Assembly (NCBI GenBank): GCA_964528095.1
Contig: CAZGSG010000005.1
Span: forward strand, 1 to 52,455
Direction: 5' to 3'
Length of the DNA stretch: 52,455 nucleotides
DNA from: CAZGSG01 sp964528095
GTDB taxonomy: Bacteria; Bacteroidota; Bacteroidia; Chitinophagales; Chitinophagaceae
Within the stretch, counting starts at the first letter, position 1, and each line of letters begins with the position of its first letter. This document shows positions 17,398-26,460 of the stretch, piece by piece. Position numbers and translations under genes: made by a program. The notes beneath the pieces were generated by a model. The model saw only the letters and a program-made list of their open reading frames with translations. It made no database searches and had not been told where the DNA came from.

Positions 17398-19641
17398 ATG
17401 CGACTATACATGTTTTTGCTGATGTTATTATTCTCCAGATCTCTTTTGGCGCAGTCAAAGGAACTTTCCGGTGTTGTAATAGAAGCGAACACAAAACTGC
17501 CCGTTGAAGCAGCAACCATTTCGTTGTTGCCAGGCAATCAGCAAACACTTACGGATGAAAGAGGAAGATTTTATTTCCGTGAGGCGGGAAGTAATTCGCA
17601 GATCATGGTAAGTTCTATCGGTCATGAACCGGTAATGATTTTGGTCAGTGATTTCATTAAGTCCGGCAATGTCTTTCTCCTATATGCCAAATCAGTTAAC
17701 CTGAACGAGGTAACCGTTTCTGCAGGAGCGGGGGAACAATACCGGCCCATCAGCAAACTGGATATAAAGATGCGGGGTATTAATAATTCGCAGGAAGTGC
17801 TTCGTATGGTACCCGGGTTATTCATTGGACAGCATGCGGGCGGCGGCAAAGCAGAACAGATATTTTTGCGTGGGTTTGATCTGGATCACGGTACAGATAT
17901 AAATATTGAGGTAGACGGTATGCCGGTGAACATGGTTTCCCATGCTCATGGACAAGGGTGCGCGGATCTTCATTTCGTTATTCCTGAATTGATCGATAAT
18001 GTGACATTCAAGAAAGGCACCTATTACGCGGAGAAAGGGAATTTCGCTACCACGGGTTTTGTGGATTTTAAAACCCTGAATGCCTTGCAAAATAATTCCA
18101 TTAAAATAGAAGGCGGCATGTTCAATACTTTTCGCACCGTGGGCATGCTGAACCTGTTAAGTGAAAAAAGCCGCCAGCAATCGCAGTCATTATATGTAGC
18201 TTCCGAGTATATGTATACAAAAGGGTATTTTGATAACCCGCAGGATTTTAACCGGTTTAATTTTTTTACCAAATACCACGGCGCGCTCAACAAACACAAT
18301 ACGCTGAGTCTTTCGGCTTCAGCGTTTACAAGCAAATGGGATGCTTCAGGACAAATTCCTGACCGTGCGGTGGAAAGCGGGCTGATCGGTTTTTATGGTG
18401 CCATTGATCCAAATGAGGGAGGTAAGACATCCCGGGCAAATGCCAATGCTTTGCTGACAACCACGCTCAACGATGGATCTTTTTTCAAAAATCAATTTTA
18501 TTATTCCAACTATCATTTCGAACTATTTTCCAATTTCACTTTTTTCAAAGAAGATCCGGTGAACGGTGACCAGATCAGGCAAAAAGAAGCAAGAAATTTG
18601 TATGGATACAATGGAAGTTATCATAAAACCCTGTTTACGGGGAAAACAGAGATCATATCGGTGATTGGCGCAAATGTCCGGATGGACCGGACCGTTAACA
18701 CAGAACTCTCCCGGACAAAGGACCGGAGCATGGTCACAGCCCCACTAATGCTGGGTGATATTTCGGAAAACAATCTTGCCGCATATTTCAACGAGACATT
18801 TATATTTAGCCCGGCATTCAGTCTTAATACGGGACTACGGTATGATTATTTTCATGATCAGTATATCGATAAATTGAACGGAGGTGTCAAAGGGAAAGCT
18901 GCTGCTTCAACACTTAGCCCCAAACTTAGTTTTTATTATCATCCTGGTAAGAATACACAGTTCTACCTGAGTTCAGGTCGCGGCTTTCATTCCAATGATA
19001 CAAGAGTGGTAGTGCCGCAAAACGGGTTGAAGATACTTCCCCCCGCTTATGGAACAGATCTCGGAACGATGCTAAAGCCTGCTAATAATTTATTGATAAA
19101 TGCCGCTATCTGGTATTTATGGCTCGACCAGGAATTTGTGTACGTGGGCGATGAAGGAGTGGTAGAACCAAGTGGTAAAAGCAGACGTTATGGCGCTGAT
19201 TTATCGATGCGTTATCAGCCTGCAGACTGGTTATACGTAGATATAGATCTCAATTATTCACGTGCCAGGGCAGTGGGAGAGCCCAAAGGGGAGAATTATC
19301 TTCCGCTTGCTCCGCACTTTACTTCGATTGGTGGCCTTACTGTAAAAACAAAAAAAGGGATCAATACATCGCTTCGTTACCGTTATATGGGAGACCGTCC
19401 CGCTAATGAGGATAACAGTGTTATAGCAAGAGGTTATTTCGTTACAGACGTGTTTATCAATTACTCGAAAAAAAAATATGAGATCGGCCTGTCCATCCAA
19501 AACATCTTTGATGTAAAATGGAAAGAAACACAGTTTGATACGGAAAGCCGTTTACAAAATGAACCGGTTGCTATTTCTGAAATACATTTCACACCCGGCA
19601 CCCCTCTTTTTGCAAAGCTTAGCTTTACCTGCCTGTTTTGA
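17398..19641 (+). CDS. TonB-dependent receptor with CarboxypepD_reg domain
   Basis: The product (747 aa) has a signal peptide (to LLAQS), a carboxypeptidase-regulatory-like domain (about 24-105: LSGVVIEANTKLPVEAA), a plug domain (about 120-230) and a 22-strand-type barrel to the C-terminal Phe. The plug holds HGTDINIEVDGMPVNMVSHA and HGQGCADLHFVIPE, a His-rich signature of a specific TonB-receptor subgroup. It imports a ligand across the outer membrane with TonB energy. The many His residues in the plug suggest a metal or metal chelate, but this is inference. No SusD partner follows, so it is not a classical polysaccharide-utilisation locus. It looks full length. Confidence 0.85.
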   Translation: MRLYMFLLMLLFSRSLLAQSKELSGVVIEANTKLPVEAATISLLPGNQQTLTDERGRFYFREAGSNSQIMVSSIGHEPVMILVSDFIKSGNVFLLYAKSVNLNEVTVSAGAGEQYRPISKLDIKMRGINNSQEVLRMVPGLFIGQHAGGGKAEQIFLRGFDLDHGTDINIEVDGMPVNMVSHAHGQGCADLHFVIPELIDNVTFKKGTYYAEKGNFATTGFVDFKTLNALQNNSIKIEGGMFNTFRTVGMLNLLSEKSRQQSQSLYVASEYMYTKGYFDNPQDFNRFNFFTKYHGALNKHNTLSLSASAFTSKWDASGQIPDRAVESGLIGFYGAIDPNEGGKTSRANANALLTTTLNDGSFFKNQFYYSNYHFELFSNFTFFKEDPVNGDQIRQKEARNLYGYNGSYHKTLFTGKTEIISVIGANVRMDRTVNTELSRTKDRSMVTAPLMLGDISENNLAAYFNETFIFSPAFSLNTGLRYDYFHDQYIDKLNGGVKGKAAASTLSPKLSFYYHPGKNTQFYLSSGRGFHSNDTRVVVPQNGLKILPPAYGTDLGTMLKPANNLLINAAIWYLWLDQEFVYVGDEGVVEPSGKSRRYGADLSMRYQPADWLYVDIDLNYSRARAVGEPKGENYLPLAPHFTSIGGLTVKTKKGINTSLRYRYMGDRPANEDNSVIARGYFVTDVFINYSKKKYEIGLSIQNIFDVKWKETQFDTESRLQNEPVAISEIHFTPGTPLFAKLSFTCLF

Positions 19642-19845
19642 GGATGGATCAACAGATTTATTTGAATAAACAGGGCAGGAATTTGTTTTTTTATCTATAA
19701 CTATTTTAGAGAATTTTATTATTTTGACCCTGTAATTTTTACCGTAGAGGAAGAATAAACTGCAACCAGAAACGCTTTACTTGACCTGTTGGTTATTGTT
19801 TGTGATTTACTACAAACACTTGAATGCGCAATAAAAGAAAAAGAT

Positions 19846-20313
19846 ATGCATTTGACAGCACAAATAGCAAAACATCTCCGGGATGTACATTTTGGTGGTA
19901 ACTGGACCTCGTCCAACCTTAAAGATAGTTTGGATGGTGTAACCTGGCAGCAAGCTACTATGCAGGTACATTCATTTAATACGATCGCCAGGCTGGTTTT
20001 TCATAGCAATTATTATATTAGTGCGGTACTGAAGGTGTTGCAGGGAGAACTGCTCAATGCCAGTGATAAATATAGTTTTGATCATCCGCCCATTCTTTGC
20101 CAACAAGACTGGGAGGATCTTCTTGACAAGACCTGGACCGATGCGGAAAATTTTGCAGGTCTGATTGAGCAATTACCAGAGCCTACACTGTGGGAACCCT
20201 TCTCAGACGGGAAATATGGAAATTATTACAGGAACCTGCAGGGGATTGTTGAACATTGTCATTACCATTTGGGACAAATTGTGCTGATCAAAAAAATTGC
20301 TACAAACAGGTAG
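19846..20313 (+). CDS. DinB-like metal-binding protein
   Basis: The ATG at 19846 gives 155 residues (MHLTAQIAKHLRDVHFGGNW); an upstream in-frame start at 19789 adds 19 residues without family support. The four-helix DinB/YfiT layout is visible: a first helix ending in FGGNWTSSNL, LVFHSNYY with the first metal His, and the C-terminal HCHYHLGQIVLIKK with the conserved HxxHxxQ pattern. DinB-fold proteins bind a divalent metal; many act as thiol-dependent S-transferases, but this one's activity is unknown. It is monocistronic and convergent with the GrpB-like gene. Confidence 0.75.
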   Translation: MHLTAQIAKHLRDVHFGGNWTSSNLKDSLDGVTWQQATMQVHSFNTIARLVFHSNYYISAVLKVLQGELLNASDKYSFDHPPILCQQDWEDLLDKTWTDAENFAGLIEQLPEPTLWEPFSDGKYGNYYRNLQGIVEHCHYHLGQIVLIKKIATNR

Positions 20314-20372
20314 CCTCTTTGGCGATTGGTTGTCTAAGTCGATTGGTCAGGGTTGAGAGCACTGGCAGGGTT

Positions 20373-20948
20373 TCATTTCGTCCTGTTCTGCCTGCTGATT
20401 TCGTCAACATCGCTTTTTAAAACGCCTTCCATTAGCAATATTTTTGCAATGAAATCGCTTTTCCCTTCCACATAATCATCCATATCCTCTTTAGTTTCAG
20501 CCAGCATTTTCTTTAAACGCCCATATTCTTTTGCCAGTACAGGATCGGCGCGGAGCGCATTGCGCAGCAGCAGGTGGTTGTTCAGGCTGCTGCTATTTTC
20601 CAGGCAACAGTAGAGATGATGCGCCGGCCATTTTTTCTGCATTCCTGTAACTGGTGTTGATTCGGAACAGGCCTTAAAAGAATACCGGTCCTTGATACCC
20701 ATCTCGCCCATAAATTGATAACCGATTTTTTCAAGGACAGGTATGATTGCTGTCAGTTTTTTTTCATCGGTTATAACGAGATCGATATCAAGCACAGGTT
20801 TGGCGGCCAGCCCGGGTACAGCAGTGCTTCCTACGTGTTCAACGCGCTTAATAGCATCTCCAAGATATTTGCTATAAATAGCTTTTAATTCTTCGAATTG
20901 TCCCTGCCATAAGGGGTTATATTCTTCGATCCTGATGGTGCGCTTCAT
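20373..20948 (-). CDS. GrpB-like nucleotidyltransferase-fold protein (UPF0157)
   Basis: The product (191 aa) opens with IRIEEYNPLWQGQFEELKA and has the family hallmark VEHVGSTAVPGLAAKPVLDI, which contains the GS and the DxD-like metal site of the nucleotidyltransferase fold. WPAHHLYCC and LRNALRADPVLAKEYGRLK are the conserved second half. The family is widespread but its substrate is unknown. The gene starts 19 nt after the stop of the DUF418 gene on the same strand, so the two may be co-transcribed, yet a TAACTTTG box sits in that gap. Confidence 0.85.
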   Translation of the reverse strand: MKRTIRIEEYNPLWQGQFEELKAIYSKYLGDAIKRVEHVGSTAVPGLAAKPVLDIDLVITDEKKLTAIIPVLEKIGYQFMGEMGIKDRYSFKACSESTPVTGMQKKWPAHHLYCCLENSSSLNNHLLLRNALRADPVLAKEYGRLKKMLAETKEDMDDYVEGKSDFIAKILLMEGVLKSDVDEISRQNRTK

Positions 20949-20952
20949 GCAA

Positions 20953-20960
20953 CAAAGTTA
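20953..20960 (-). promoter_or_regulatory. Possible TAnnTTTG -7 box for the GrpB-like gene
   Basis: Minus-strand TAACTTTG matches the -7 consensus and ends 4 nt before the ATG. It lies in the 19-nt gap after the DUF418 gene, so it could be an internal promoter or chance. Confidence 0.25.
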
Positions 20961-20967
20961 GAAATTA

Positions 20968-22311
20968 TTACGAAAGGCCGGAGTTTGAAGGGGTGCTATG
21001 ATATCCTACTGGTTTAACTTTTATCAGGGGCTGTCTTTTCCAGTAAATCAAACTCCGCGATAACCATTCTGCCGGGCCAACATAACAATAATGTAGCCAG
21101 GCATAGCTGAATAACAACTGGAAAGTCCATACGCCTGCCACCACATAATACAATTCCACTCTTTTCAACTGTGCAAATAAACCCAGGCCAATACCATAAA
21201 ATATAAAACCACAGATAATTGATTGCATCAGGTATGTCGTCAATGCCATTCGTCCCACTACCTGCATCAGTCTGAAAAATCCCATGAACAAGCCTGATCT
21301 GTACACCAGCATGAGCAACCCGAATATACCCAGCGCTCTGAAACAACGCGCTGTCTCGTAGAAACGAATAACACCGTGTTTGATTAACTCGTATTCATCG
21401 AAATGATGATCAATCAGTGGTTTTAACCGAAACCATGACAATACAAACCCGGTAACAGACCCTGCTATAAAAAATAACCAGTAGAGTTTTATAGACGCAT
21501 GGCCAGTGAGGATCCCCGTTTTCAGGAAAGCCATCCCGATAAACATAAACAGGAGTATGTCCCAAAGATAAAATTGCAGGAAGATGGTTGTTTCTGTTTC
21601 AAGAGCACGGCTGCTATGCCATCTGAACAGTTCATACCATCGGCTTTTTGTTTTATGCATATTCGCAGCAGCGGTTACCTTTTTTTCCGATAGCGCATAC
21701 CGCTTTTTTATGTTCTGGTATTCTTGAAGGGATATATTTTGTTGGGAAGAAAGACCAGCACCCTGCACATAAGCTGCGGTAATTTTCTCCGCCTCCTTAA
21801 TAACAAGCCTGGAGTTCAGCAACTGACGTGTTTCATTCATATCCGTTATCAGCATACATAGCCCGGCGGCAATAAAAAGTTTTAAGGGCGAATAATGCCT
21901 GAAGGCAAACAGGAGCATTCCGCAGATGGCATACATAAAAAGAATATCCCAGAACCAGAGAAGAAGGTAGGCATTGATAAGCCCAAAAAATAATAACCAG
22001 GCCTGGCGCCGGTAATAAAGAATAACAACGGAAACTCCGGCTGCTTTTTTTTCCTGTTTTGCCAGGAATAATAACAGGCCTGCTCCAAAGAGCATGGAAA
22101 GAACCGCCCGGAAACTTCCTTCGATGGATACTTCTGTAAAAAGCCAACTAAAATACCCAGGTCCCGACATATCGCCGCTCACTGCAGGGTTATTGATCGC
22201 TTCATACGGTAGCGCGAACGCCTGGATATTTAACAATAACACCCCTAATACTGCAATTCCCCGAAAAGCATCAAGTATTGTTATCCTCCTGGGTGGTTGC
22301 CGGGCTTTCAA
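20968..22311 (-). CDS. DUF418 membrane protein (YeiB-like)
   Basis: The product (447 aa) begins with RRITILDAFRGIAVLGVLLLN, the standard opening of DUF418/acyltransferase-3-like membrane proteins, and has about nine to ten hydrophobic helices. The C-terminal DUF418 part (GRMALTTYLMQSIICGFIFY, then PAEWLSRSLIYWK) is present. A soluble helical insertion at about 160-230 is typical. The family function is unknown; membrane acyl transfer has been suggested for relatives. The start is a TTG at 22311: a stop lies 7 codons upstream and no ATG precedes the conserved part. Confidence 0.8.
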   Translation of the reverse strand: MKARQPPRRITILDAFRGIAVLGVLLLNIQAFALPYEAINNPAVSGDMSGPGYFSWLFTEVSIEGSFRAVLSMLFGAGLLLFLAKQEKKAAGVSVVILYYRRQAWLLFFGLINAYLLLWFWDILFMYAICGMLLFAFRHYSPLKLFIAAGLCMLITDMNETRQLLNSRLVIKEAEKITAAYVQGAGLSSQQNISLQEYQNIKKRYALSEKKVTAAANMHKTKSRWYELFRWHSSRALETETTIFLQFYLWDILLFMFIGMAFLKTGILTGHASIKLYWLFFIAGSVTGFVLSWFRLKPLIDHHFDEYELIKHGVIRFYETARCFRALGIFGLLMLVYRSGLFMGFFRLMQVVGRMALTTYLMQSIICGFIFYGIGLGLFAQLKRVELYYVVAGVWTFQLLFSYAWLHYCYVGPAEWLSRSLIYWKRQPLIKVKPVGYHSTPSNSGLS

Positions 22312-22399
22312 TATGAAATGGTTGAACTACTAAAACACTAAATAGTTCAGTTTCCATATGTTTTATGTAACGAATATCCCGGCTATGGAAAAGGACGAT

Positions 22400-22930
22400 C
22401 ATATTCCCCGGTCTGAAGGCCAGGGCAATGGATAGGAGACGATATCGAAAGGCCTCGCGTTTGCATTTAAGCGGAAGAGATTCATATGTAGTAAAACTAT
22501 TTTCACACAGTGAAAATTCTCCTTAGCTCATTACCGCATACAAATAAAGTATCTGCAAATTACTAAACTCTTCCTTAGCTCATTATCTCTGTTAGCTCCT
22601 TTGAAACCCCTTTCAAACATCCTGAACTACAAAATCATAATGCTCCCCGGCCTGAAGGCCAGGGCAATGGATGGGAGACGATGTTGATTGTGCCTCGCGT
22701 TTGCATTTAAGCGGAAGAGATTCATATTGTAGTAAAACTATTTTCACACAGTTAAAATTCTCCTTAGCTCATTACCGCATGCAAATAAAGTATCTGCAAA
22801 TTGCTAAACTCTTCCTTAGCTCATTAACTCTGTTAGCTCCTTTGAAACCCCTTTCAAACATCCTGAACTACAAAATCATAATGCTCCCCCGGCCTGAAGA
22901 CAAGGCAAAGGATGGGAAACGATGCTGAGG
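22400..22930. repeat. Tandem direct repeat, about 240 bp x 2.2, with a nested 13-mer
   Basis: Unit 1 starts at about 22400, unit 2 at about 22640, and the first 45 bp of a third at about 22882; unit lengths are about 239 and 242 bp and identity between full copies is high. Each unit contains two copies of CCTTAGCTCATTA, 52 bp apart (22521, 22573, 22762, 22814), plus a shorter TGTTAGCTCC. No credible ORF runs through. The array ends about 200 bp before the CDC-like gene. Apart from this array, 22312-23136 shows no gene. Confidence 0.85.
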
Positions 22931-23136
22931 GAAAATGACCGGCCTGAATGATCCTTTTCAAACATGTACTGCTTGAAGGAACTGTAGTTTGGCGATTTTA
23001 ATTGTAGTTAAGCGAGTTGGTGTTTTCCTGGATTTTTTCACGTGGTAGGTTTGTTATTGTTATTTACAATCACTGTAGTCTGCATTGTCTTCTTACAGTA
23101 TTGTAGCGTGCCTATACATCAAATAAAAAAAACAGT

Positions 23137-25380
23137 ATGAAATACGCTAAGAATTTATTGGTCCTGCTATCGCTGATCACGGTATATGCAGGCGCTCAGC
23201 CGCCTATACAGCAAACAAAAATTGTTACGGGAAATACCAGTCATGTGATCCGGAAGACGGCAAGCATGGCGGAGATCAATGAAGGGGTTTATTTTATTAA
23301 GATCAACCAGACAGGAAAATATGCGGCGATAGAAAATATAAGTAAAGACAATGGCGCGAAACTGGTACAGTGGGCTTTTGTAAATGCGGGTAATCATAAA
23401 TTCCTGGTCTCCCGGACTAAAGATGGTTATTACCTCATAAAAGCCATTCACAGCAATCGTTACCTGAATGTGGCGGGTGCTGCTACCAATGCGGGAGCGC
23501 TCATCATTCAATACGATTATGCAGACCAGGACAATGTGAAATGGATCATTTCAAAAGAAGATGTCGGTATGGTATTGCGAAATAAACAAACGGGATTGTC
23601 TGTGATGCTTGCCAATACGATCCAAAATCCTGATAATGGTGTGGCCATTGTACTCAATGGAAATGAAAATGCGGGCCGGCAAACATTCAGCTTTGAACCG
23701 GCAGAAGGAAAGCAGGTAATGAACAGTACAGGAGGTCCGGGAATTATTCCTTCAACCAAACCTCCTTCAATCAAATATGTACTGGCCCCAAAACCGTTTG
23801 ATATGAATGTGGATGGAGTACGATACCGGATCGCCAACAACCAATCAATGGCAAAGAAGATGGCCGGGGCCAACGGAATGAAATACTACCAGAGTCGCAA
23901 GCCGGAAGAAACAGACGGAACGGAAGTGCTGCCGAATGGCAGTGTAAAAACCTGTACGGTTTCCTTTCAACGACTTTCACTGGAGACGATGGATATGGAT
24001 GTAGTAAGCAGGGAAGTAATAGATAATATCAAGCCCGGAATAGTCTATGACCTTACAGATGTACAGCGTAAAGGAAAATACCTTGAATACAGGAATCAAA
24101 AAAATCCGATCACCCTTTCGCTGAACGCGCCCAATGTGCGAAATCCTTCACTGATTGTAAACAATCCGAATGATATTGTAGAAATGACGAATGGAACAAA
24201 TGAGTTGCTCAACAGGCCTGCTTCTGCAATTCCGCTGGGACTGGAAGAGTTTAAATTCACGCAGATTCGGAATGAAGATGAATTCAGATTGGCCATAGGA
24301 GTAGGGTTTGGTTCACCTTTTGTGAGCGGCAGCACGCTTTTTAATATGGACAAAAGAAACAAAACCGAAAAATTCCTGTTTCAATACCGATGGACGGGCT
24401 ACAGTTTGCAGGCAACACCCTCGGTATCCGGCATGTTTGCCAATGCTGAAGAAAATATCAATCCATCTTTAGTATACGTGGATAAAATTACCTATGGCTC
24501 ACGTATCCTCGTATCTTTTGAATTGAATGAGAGCAACGAGAATTTTTCAAACCAAACAAAAGTGAATGGCAGTTATGGCTTCTTCAGTGCCAATGCAAAC
24601 TTTTTATTTAGCAATAGTTCCCTTCTTAAGAATGTAACATTCAAAATGGTGGCATGGGGCGTGCGGCCCGGTACAAGCGGGGTAGTAATCTCAGCTAGCG
24701 GGGTTGATGATCTTAAGGCTAAACTCGGTAAACTGATTACTGATCTTAAGGCCAGCGAAAATGTTCCATCTGCCTGGGGAATTCCGATTACGTATAGCCT
24801 GCGCTTTTTAGATGGTACAACAGCGGTAGCAAGCGCGGGTATTGATGAATTGCCACAGCGGTATTGTACGATCAGTGATTCTGTCTTGCAAAAAACAGTC
24901 AATATTAAACTGGTGACCATTAAACCGAATGGGGATTGTGATGCTTATGGGCGTATCTGGGTACAGTGTTTCGACGGACTCAATACGCCGATAGGAGAAG
25001 CGAATAATCTTGATAATCTTATCGATATTTCGAAGAAAGCTCACCTGGGAGAGAGCGGTGCGGCAGATCCATCCGGTTTGTTCGGGCGGCAGAATTCATT
25101 TACGATCAGGGCCGACTCGCCCAAAGACCCGCGAAGGTTAAAAGGCGCTTATCTGAAAATATGGGGCTGGATCAATGATGATGATTCAAGTGGTGATGAT
25201 GTAATGCAGTTACGCAATGGTGTGAGGCAACAGTGGTCACCCGGATTTAGCCCCTGGATGCAGATCATACCGCTCGACCTGCTGAATAATGACCCCAGTA
25301 AAAAAATGATGAGTTTTACACAAGGGTATTACGAGGATGGTGATGGCTGTGATCTGATGTACCAGGTAACAGTAAAATAA
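23137..25380 (+). CDS. CDC-like (thiol-activated cytolysin fold) secreted protein with N-terminal lectin domain
   Basis: The product (747 aa) has a signal peptide (to YAGAQ), then about residues 45-185 a ricin-type beta-trefoil with QxW-like repeats (GAKLVQW, DNVKW, YLIKAIHSNRYLNV). Residues about 205-575 resemble domains 1-3 of cholesterol-dependent cytolysins: IDNIKPGIVYDL ('IYPGAL'), NPSLIVNNPND, YVDKITYGSR at 447-456 ('YVSSVAYGR'), FKMVAWGVRPGTSG and IPITYSLRFLDG at 549-560 ('LPISYTTSFL'). The cholesterol-binding undecapeptide domain is absent and is replaced by a different beta-rich C-terminal domain (about 590-747). This fits a CDC-like pore-former that binds through lectin contacts; pore formation itself is inferred. 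Its 3' end faces a minus-strand envelope operon. Confidence 0.75.
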   Translation: MKYAKNLLVLLSLITVYAGAQPPIQQTKIVTGNTSHVIRKTASMAEINEGVYFIKINQTGKYAAIENISKDNGAKLVQWAFVNAGNHKFLVSRTKDGYYLIKAIHSNRYLNVAGAATNAGALIIQYDYADQDNVKWIISKEDVGMVLRNKQTGLSVMLANTIQNPDNGVAIVLNGNENAGRQTFSFEPAEGKQVMNSTGGPGIIPSTKPPSIKYVLAPKPFDMNVDGVRYRIANNQSMAKKMAGANGMKYYQSRKPEETDGTEVLPNGSVKTCTVSFQRLSLETMDMDVVSREVIDNIKPGIVYDLTDVQRKGKYLEYRNQKNPITLSLNAPNVRNPSLIVNNPNDIVEMTNGTNELLNRPASAIPLGLEEFKFTQIRNEDEFRLAIGVGFGSPFVSGSTLFNMDKRNKTEKFLFQYRWTGYSLQATPSVSGMFANAEENINPSLVYVDKITYGSRILVSFELNESNENFSNQTKVNGSYGFFSANANFLFSNSSLLKNVTFKMVAWGVRPGTSGVVISASGVDDLKAKLGKLITDLKASENVPSAWGIPITYSLRFLDGTTAVASAGIDELPQRYCTISDSVLQKTVNIKLVTIKPNGDCDAYGRIWVQCFDGLNTPIGEANNLDNLIDISKKAHLGESGAADPSGLFGRQNSFTIRADSPKDPRRLKGAYLKIWGWINDDDSSGDDVMQLRNGVRQQWSPGFSPWMQIIPLDLLNNDPSKKMMSFTQGYYEDGDGCDLMYQVTVK

Positions 25381-25412
25381 GGGTTGAATGGTCAGGACAG
25401 CTTATTCGACGA

Positions 25413-25456
25413 GACGGGGTATGGGAAGGAGTGTATGCTTCTTCTCATGCCCCGTC
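25413..25456 (+). terminator. 19-bp stem hairpin after the CDC-like gene
   Basis: 25413-25431 pairs with 25438-25456 over 19 consecutive positions with a 6-nt loop (TGTATG), including three G-U wobbles that work only in plus-strand RNA. It begins 32 nt after the stop codon. The 3' side is followed by AAAAATG rather than a T-run, so it may act as a 3' stabiliser or processing signal more than as an intrinsic terminator. Confidence 0.6.
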
Positions 25457-25491
25457 AAAAATGAAGTTGGTGTAATATTGGTAAACCCCGC

Positions 25492-25713
25492 TTACGCGAC
25501 AATGATTTTTTTTCTGCACTGTAGCTTAAAACTTCCGTCGGGCATCTTCACCATTCGTGGTTCAAAGCCGGGCTTACAAAATAGTGCTTTGCTAACAGGC
25601 TTTACAGTAAACCCAGCTACTTCAAGGTGTGACAGGTTCATTTTTGCAAGACGTTTGCGTAATCGCAGCAGTTCGGCGGTAAGGAGGTCCTCTTCTGTTT
25701 TTTTGGTGGCCAT
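25492..25713 (-). CDS. Small cytoplasmic protein of unknown function
   Basis: The product (73 aa, no signal peptide) has a charged helix (KTEEDLLTAELLRLRKRLAK) and a basic C-terminal half with two Cys (ALFCKPGF, KLQCRKK). It is accepted as real because it begins 10 nt after the lipoprotein gene on the same strand and has a clean ATG. I do not recognise a family. Position suggests it is the last gene of a three-gene operon convergent with the CDC-like gene. Confidence 0.5.
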   Translation of the reverse strand: MATKKTEEDLLTAELLRLRKRLAKMNLSHLEVAGFTVKPVSKALFCKPGFEPRMVKMPDGSFKLQCRKKIIVA

Positions 25714-25723
25714 AATAATTGAT

Positions 25724-26455
25724 TTAAGGTATTACAGTTAATAAAACGGCATCGGTGATTGAAGTGGGGTTACCGGCGGCATCCAATACAGTTGCTCTGA
25801 TATAGAAACTGGTACCGGGTGTCACCAAACCGGGTGAATAATATGCACTGACCTTTGAATTTTCATCGGAACTGTTTTGCACCTGTCTGAAGCGCCCACC
25901 AACCGGTGTGCCGTTGGCATATACATCTGTGAAAATAACTTTTGTATTGCTGGACACGTTCCGGTTTTTCAGGTTTTTGAGTGTGCCGGTGATCAGTACT
26001 TCGTTCACATAGGCTGTCTGTACTCCAAAAGCGGAGGGGGTCAGGCTGATGGATGATGGCGTTGATATAATTGCCTGCACAGAATCCTTAACTAAAAAAT
26101 CATTGTAGGGATTTCTTAATTCAGGTTTTGCTGTTACCACAACAAATCCAGGTGATATGGGCGCTTTGATGGTAGCACGCGCTATCAGTTCTCCGTTTTC
26201 GTAAAGCGCTTCCACCGTAGTTGTTTTGGTACTGGTTGAGGAGAATGTTCCGGCCGAGGTTTCCAGGATCACTTTACGCCTGGCTACGTCCGCGCTGGAA
26301 TTGACCCTGATCGATACATTGATAGGGCTGCTGCCATCTGCATCAACCGGGTTGGGAGACAATTGTAATGTATGCAATACTTCATCGGTACTGATATGCT
26401 GTTTTTTACAGGCAATCAAACCTGCCAGGCTCAATATATAAATAAGCTTTCTCAT
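25724..26455 (-). CDS. Lipoprotein with Ig-like (Big-type) domains
   Basis: The product (243 aa) starts MRKLIYILSLAGLIAC-KK, a lipoprotein signal. Two beta-sandwich-like repeats follow: about 30-130 (PNPVDADGSSPINVSIRV, ETSAGTF, ENGELIARATIKAP, the pattern of bacterial Ig-like 1/invasin domains) and about 140-243. It should sit on the outer membrane or face the periplasm. It starts 5 nt after the preceding outer-membrane gene, so they are co-transcribed. Function is unknown; Ig-like lipoproteins often scaffold or stabilise surface complexes. Confidence 0.65.
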   Translation of the reverse strand: MRKLIYILSLAGLIACKKQHISTDEVLHTLQLSPNPVDADGSSPINVSIRVNSSADVARRKVILETSAGTFSSTSTKTTTVEALYENGELIARATIKAPISPGFVVVTAKPELRNPYNDFLVKDSVQAIISTPSSISLTPSAFGVQTAYVNEVLITGTLKNLKNRNVSSNTKVIFTDVYANGTPVGGRFRQVQNSSDENSKVSAYYSPGLVTPGTSFYIRATVLDAAGNPTSITDAVLLTVIP

Positions 26456-26460
26456 AATAT

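Noticed and set aside
17398..19641. SusC of a polysaccharide-utilisation locus
   Set aside because: No SusD-like lipoprotein or glycoside hydrolase is adjacent, and the plug has a different His-rich signature.
22671..22928. 85-codon open frame inside the tandem repeat
   Set aside because: It lies wholly within the repeat unit, has no initiation context or family resemblance, and the equivalent frame in unit 1 is not open in the same way.
23137..25380. Classical cholesterol-dependent cytolysin
   Set aside because: No undecapeptide or domain 4 is found, so only the CDC-like label is kept.
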